Made by a program: the position numbers and the translations under genes. 36,065 bases of DNA from Planctomycetia bacterium (lineage in GTDB: Bacteria > Planctomycetota > Phycisphaerae > Phycisphaerales > SM1A02), in NCBI GenBank assembly GCA_005799475.1, contig SYGQ01000196.1:1-36065 (forward strand). The letters run 5' to 3'. Under the pieces are notes generated by a model, which saw only the letters and a program-made list of their open reading frames with translations, was not told the origin of the DNA and made no database searches. Below are positions 32,083-36,065 of this stretch, in pieces; positions within the stretch are counted from its first letter, which is position 1, and every line of letters begins with the position of its first letter.

Positions 32083-33048
32083 TTGAGGCGTCACCACGGT
32101 GGAGGCCGGTGGCGGGAGGGGCGGGAGACTTGCGAGACATGCGTCAAAATCGCTCTCGGTGGCGCATGTCACGCGTCCCTCGAGCACGACGAGGACAGTC
32201 GGAGCCTTGACCGCGTACTGGTGACCCTCGGGCAACTTCATGCGCTCGCAGCCTTCGCAGGGCATCTCGCCCAAGGCGTCACCCGAGAGCGGCACGCTGC
32301 CGGGGTTCGGCGGAATCTCGATGGCGATCACGCGAGTGTCCGTGATGGGGTGAGCGAGGTACCTCTCGAAGACCTCGCGACAGTGGCCACACTCGGGGCT
32401 GTACAGAATGACAATGGAACGGCCCTCAAGCGTCCGCGCGGTGAGCATGGGGGCGAGTCGCGAGAGACCCGTGTCCGGGATCATCCGTCCCTGCCATGCG
32501 ACAGGATCAAGGAAGATCGTTTCTGTGGCCGATCCCCTGGTGACTTCCGAGCGAGGTGCGAGATCGAGTCGCGCGCCCACGCCTATGCACGCGCCCCAGA
32601 TGACGACGACAGTGATGGGCTGCCAAAGACCGCCCACTCGCGCGGCAGGCTTCGCCGAGGGCGCGGCCTTCATGAGAATCGCATAGGCCGCGAGCGCCGC
32701 GATCGCTCCAAGAATCGGAAGCGCAATCGGCGCCGACGATGAGGCGTCGACGAGCGGCGTCGCGAGGAGCGCACTGACGGAGGCCACGGCAGCGAAGGCG
32801 TAGAAACCTGCGACGACCAGTGCGAACCTTCGACGCGCCGGTGATGCGGCGCCAAGCATGAGCAGCGTGAGAGCGGTGGCGGCCATCGCGCCGATGGCGA
32901 GCCGCGCCAGGACGAATTCGTCGATCCCCGCGCGTCGGCCCAGGCTTCCCACCCATCGCGGGAGCGCATCGAGACCGTGGTGGTGCCAGTGGCCCGCGGT
33001 GGCGAGGAGGAGGATCGGAAGCACGAGGCGCGAGGCGAGGTTCGTCAT
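32074..33048 (-). CDS. Multi-TM protein with C-terminal thioredoxin-like domain (paralog 2)
   Basis: Multi-TM N-terminus; IVILYSPECGHCREVFERYL (CxxC), EMPCEGCERMKLPEG, then APTVLVVLEGRV. Confidence 0.78.
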   Translation of the reverse strand: MTNLASRLVLPILLLATAGHWHHHGLDALPRWVGSLGRRAGIDEFVLARLAIGAMAATALTLLMLGAASPARRRFALVVAGFYAFAAVASVSALLATPLVDASSSAPIALPILGAIAALAAYAILMKAAPSAKPAARVGGLWQPITVVVIWGACIGVGARLDLAPRSEVTRGSATETIFLDPVAWQGRMIPDTGLSRLAPMLTARTLEGRSIVILYSPECGHCREVFERYLAHPITDTRVIAIEIPPNPGSVPLSGDALGEMPCEGCERMKLPEGHQYAVKAPTVLVVLEGRVTCATESDFDACLASLPPLPPPASTVVTPQSP

Positions 33049-33054
33049 GTCGTT

Positions 33055-34116
33055 TCAGGGAGCGAGGCAGCGAGCGATCGAGTCGCGGTCCTCATGGTCC
33101 GCAGCCATCCGCGTGATGACTCCGTCCTCGACGCGCATGAGGACCGGCGTGGTCAGGACATACTCGGGACCCTTTACCAACCGGCGCTGCTGGCACTCCC
33201 CGCATGGCATCTCCAGTGATGCGGCGGGATCGGTGTCGGGAATGGCGATGGTGAGCGTTGGCGTCGCGAGTGTGCCGGAGAAGTGCTCCGCGAGAAGTTC
33301 GTGGCAGTGTTCGCAGTCTTCGCGGTAGAACATGACGAACCATGTCCCGCTGTTGAGGCCCTCAGGCGCGCCCGGGTCGATGAGCCGCACCATCTCCTGG
33401 GCGTCAAGTCGGGTGCCAGTCCATGTGGCAAACTCGGGGATGTAGTAGGGGGCTGCCTGCGCAGGCCTCGGTGGCCACGGTGCGGCGACTGGTGTCGCAA
33501 TCGACGGGCTCGTCGCTTGCTGTGCCGTGGGACCGCGCTCGGGTGGTGGCTCAAGGTCGATGGCCGCACGAGCGGGCACGAGGATGAGTGGGATGAGGCC
33601 GATCACCACCAGAATCGCGAACCGAGGAAGCCCCGTCGATGCCGTGACGGGCGCAGCGATCGCGGACCGCTTCGCAAGAATCGCCGCCACAAGCAGCGTC
33701 AAGTCGATCGCGAGCATCAGCAGTGGATTCGGTCCCGACTGGCCGAAGCAGCCACAGGATCCCTTGAGGGCTCCCTCAATGCCGCCGCTCCTGAACGCTG
33801 GCACGAGCACACCAAGCAGCACCGCGCAGAAGACCACCAGCGTGACGATCGCCGCCACGCGAGCAAGCCTCGGCATGGCCAGCATGATCGCGGCAAGCGC
33901 GAGTTCGAGGAAGATGATCGCCCGCATCGCGTTGTCCAACCACTCGACGCCAGTCAGGCCGAGTGCGCTCCCGAGCGCGAGAACGGGCTCGAGGACGGGC
34001 GCGGGCAGGAGTTTCGGGTTGCGCTCGGCGAGCTTGAAGCTGGCGCCAGCGAGCACCCACAGCGGGATGATCAGACGGCAGCCGTATGCGAATGCGATGG
34101 CACGGGCTCGGGTCAT
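33055..34116 (-). CDS. MauE/DoxX-like membrane domain fused to thioredoxin-like domain (paralog 1)
   Basis: Start ATG 34116; MauE-like GALKGSCGCFGQSGPNPLLMLAIDLTLLVAAIL; FVMFYREDCEHCHELLAEHF (CxxC), EMPCGECQQRRLVKG, TTPVLMRVEDG. Confidence 0.82.
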   Translation of the reverse strand: MTRARAIAFAYGCRLIIPLWVLAGASFKLAERNPKLLPAPVLEPVLALGSALGLTGVEWLDNAMRAIIFLELALAAIMLAMPRLARVAAIVTLVVFCAVLLGVLVPAFRSGGIEGALKGSCGCFGQSGPNPLLMLAIDLTLLVAAILAKRSAIAAPVTASTGLPRFAILVVIGLIPLILVPARAAIDLEPPPERGPTAQQATSPSIATPVAAPWPPRPAQAAPYYIPEFATWTGTRLDAQEMVRLIDPGAPEGLNSGTWFVMFYREDCEHCHELLAEHFSGTLATPTLTIAIPDTDPAASLEMPCGECQQRRLVKGPEYVLTTPVLMRVEDGVITRMAADHEDRDSIARCLAP

Positions 34117-34180
34117 TGTGGTCCGATTGGAGACATCCGCTTCTTCGCGGCGTCCAGCGATTCTGCTCGGCCGGTCCTTC

Positions 34181-34756
34181 TCATTCGGGCTCGAGGGCCT
34201 CGCACAGGATGTGGAGGATCGCCTGATGCGCCTCTTGCACTGCGGCACCATCGACACCTGCCACCGTGATGGTGTGGGTGCACAGCGCGGCAGCGGGAGA
34301 CGAAGCGGCTCCAAGCAGCCCAAGCGAGGGAACTCCGCTCGCCTGCGCCGATTCGAGTGCGCGCAAAATGTTTGGACTCTTGCCTGAAGTCGAGAAGACG
34401 ACGAGGAGGTCACCGGGCGTCGCGAGCGCCCCGAGTTGCCGCGCGAACACCTCGTCGAACCCGAAATCGTTAGCGATGCATGTGAGCGCTGTCGGGTCGG
34501 CGTTCAGGCACACCGCGCGAAACGGTGGCCTCGTCGCTCGGTAGCGGCCGGTGAGCTCCTCGGCAAAGTGCAAGGCCTCCGCAGCCGATCCGCCATTGCC
34601 ACATGTCAAGATGAGGTGCCTCGATCTCACAGTCGAGCGCACGAGCGCAATGGCCTTCGCCAGTTCCTCGTGCATCGTGTGGAGCACCGCGAGCGCCTTG
34701 CCGAGTTCGGCAAGTCGCTTCTCCACGACGGCGCTCTCACTCATCGCGATCGGCAT
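34181..34756 (-). CDS. gmhA: SIS-domain sedoheptulose-7-phosphate isomerase-like protein
   Basis: ILTCGNGGSAAEALHFAEELTGRY, TCIANDFGFDEVFARQLGALATPGDLLVVFSTSGKSPNILRAL, QEAHQAILHILCEALE. Confidence 0.88.
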   Translation of the reverse strand: MPIAMSESAVVEKRLAELGKALAVLHTMHEELAKAIALVRSTVRSRHLILTCGNGGSAAEALHFAEELTGRYRATRPPFRAVCLNADPTALTCIANDFGFDEVFARQLGALATPGDLLVVFSTSGKSPNILRALESAQASGVPSLGLLGAASSPAAALCTHTITVAGVDGAAVQEAHQAILHILCEALEPE

Positions 34757-34762
34757 TCCCGC

Positions 34763-34768
34763 AGGATA
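34763..34768 (-). promoter_or_regulatory. Candidate -10 (TATCCT) for the gmhA-like gene
   Basis: Complement TATCCT-GCGGGA-ATG(34756). Confidence 0.4.
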
Positions 34769-34783
34769 GCGGCGATCGACTGT

Positions 34784-35980
34784 TCACCCGGCGACCGTGC
34801 CGAGGCGCCGCGCCTTCAGCCAGGGTTGCAACGCCGGGATCGCGACAAGTCCGAGCACGATCCAGATCAGCACCACGGTCCACGCACCCCCACCGAGAAG
34901 GGTCCCGGCGAGCCCGGCAGCGGGTCCCACCACATACCCGAGGCCGATGAGCGCTTCGTGGACCGAACCCGCATCGATCTGCGCGCTCCCGACGCGAAGC
35001 GCGTAGTAGAGCGCTGCGTAGTAGATCATTCCGTGTCCCGCGCCAAAGAGGCAGAGCCCGATCACCATCGCTGGCATGGAGTCGAATGCGACCACGATGG
35101 CGAATCCGCCCGCGAGCGCCACGGCGCCCGCAAGGAGTGCACCCCAGCGACCGTGCCAGAACGCCGCGTGGGCGAGGATCGCCACGACGCCGAGGCGTAC
35201 ACCGAGCCATGTGGCAGTGAGTGGCGTCTGTGCGGAGAGAGGGGTTCCCATTCGAGTCAGCAGGTAAGGCATCAGTGGAGAGAGTGCGCCGACAAGGAGG
35301 TACGACGCCGGGAGGATCACTCGCGCACAGGCCAGCTGCGGCCCGTACACGGCGGGTACAGGCTCGTGGTGGTCGTGGTGGAGCGGGGGCCGAGGCGCCA
35401 CCCAGTGCAGTGCCACGACGGAAAGCACACTCAACGGCGCAATCCCTGCGAGCGCGAGTCGCGGCGTGAACCATCCCTGGGACTGGGTCAGAGGCGCCAT
35501 CAAGAGAAGCGCGCCAGCGACCGAGGCCATCCAGACCAGGCACCAACGGCCGACCGCTCGCCGCGTGTCCTCGGCCGAGCGTCCCGCGCCCACATAGGCC
35601 TCAACGATCGGCCAGAGAAGGGCCCCCGTGAAGCTTGTGACGAGGGCGATGGCAATGAGACCAACCGACGATTGTTCGAGATAGACGAGCGGGGCCGTGA
35701 GCGCCTGCAAGGCAAAGAGCAGCGCCATCACGGCTCGTGGGGACATTCGGTGCTTCACCGCACGGACGACGCAGCCCGACCAGAGCGCGGCCACCATGTA
35801 GAGGGCGCCGGTCGCGATGTACAGCAGGTAGGTCTCGGTCTGCGTGAAGTGAAAGTCGCGTTCGGTCACGAAGCCAAGCCCATTCCAGAGGACGCCAGTG
35901 GCCAGCGAGTTGAGCAGGGTGATGGCCGCGATGCCGGCGGTCGAGTCGCGCCTTGGAGTTTCGCAGGTTGAGTCGGCCAT
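34784..35980 (-). CDS. MFS transporter
   Basis: About 12 hydrophobic segments; GALLWPIVEAYVGAGRSAEDTRRAVGRW, ICLFGAGHGMIYYAALYYAL, VHEALIGLGYVVGPAAGLAGTLLGG. Confidence 0.85.
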   Translation of the reverse strand: MADSTCETPRRDSTAGIAAITLLNSLATGVLWNGLGFVTERDFHFTQTETYLLYIATGALYMVAALWSGCVVRAVKHRMSPRAVMALLFALQALTAPLVYLEQSSVGLIAIALVTSFTGALLWPIVEAYVGAGRSAEDTRRAVGRWCLVWMASVAGALLLMAPLTQSQGWFTPRLALAGIAPLSVLSVVALHWVAPRPPLHHDHHEPVPAVYGPQLACARVILPASYLLVGALSPLMPYLLTRMGTPLSAQTPLTATWLGVRLGVVAILAHAAFWHGRWGALLAGAVALAGGFAIVVAFDSMPAMVIGLCLFGAGHGMIYYAALYYALRVGSAQIDAGSVHEALIGLGYVVGPAAGLAGTLLGGGAWTVVLIWIVLGLVAIPALQPWLKARRLGTVAG

Positions 35981-36017
35981 CGGCGGGGAGGCTAGCCACC
36001 CACCGGCTGCCTTGGAC

Positions 36018-36023
36018 TAGAAT
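36018..36023 (+). promoter_or_regulatory. Candidate -10 (TAGAAT) for the tRNA gene
   Basis: TAGAAT 11 nt upstream of the inferred mature tRNA 5' end; no convincing -35. Confidence 0.4.
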
Positions 36024-36034
36024 GCGGCGTCGGA

Positions 36035-36065
36035 GTACTCGTAGCTCAATTGGATAGAGCGTTGC
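36035..36065 (+). tRNA. tRNA 5' portion (possibly tRNA-Arg), truncated by window edge
   Basis: GTACTCG-TA-GCTC-AATTGGATA-GAGC-GTTGC: acceptor 5' strand, D-stem GCTC/GAGC, canonical D-loop with GG; anticodon lies beyond the window. Confidence 0.85.

Noticed and set aside
34436-35971. 511-aa + strand ORF
   Set aside because: Antisense to the MFS gene and part of gmhA; His/Arg/Asp-rich shadow composition, no domain.
1-36065. CRISPR array, prophage, IS element, toxin-antitoxin or defence island
   Set aside because: No regularly spaced repeats, transposase/integrase motifs or recognisable defence proteins seen by eye; a formal repeat and HMM search was not possible.

Overview
High-GC bacterial chromosome segment. 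Gene content suggests a Planctomycetota/Phycisphaerae-like genome (inference from family mix and gene order; not tested). It is mostly core metabolism and cell envelope. Parts of the MEP/isoprenoid pathway: dxs (cut by the left edge), ispA, ispG. A MotA/TolQ/ExbB-type channel is coupled to an FHA-GAF-PP2C phosphatase. Also present: a prepilin-like protein, two MFS transporters, topA, miaA, pgk, and a TlpA-like/rpe/accD/lnt run. A rod-shape cluster follows (MreC-like coiled-coil protein, small TM protein, mreB, mreC, mreD, GlmU-like protein). Then come a large FAD/Fe-S dehydrogenase, a response regulator, a NUDIX protein, a lipoprotein/amidohydrolase-fold pair, ubiE/menG, a B12-binding-like protein, tilS, a tandem pair of MauE-like/thioredoxin-like membrane proteins, a gmhA-like SIS protein and the 5' part of a tRNA. 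No CRISPR array, phage, transposon or defence island was found. Observations most worth following up: (1) a TANNNT (-10-like) hexamer 6-8 nt upstream of many gene starts without an SD, suggesting widespread leaderless transcription; (2) an in-frame fusion of Lnt to a lipobox-like motif and HEAT repeats; (3) tandem membrane-thioredoxin paralogs with a second conserved MPCxxC motif; (4) an extra MreC-like coiled-coil protein plus a 5-codon uORF coupled to mreB.
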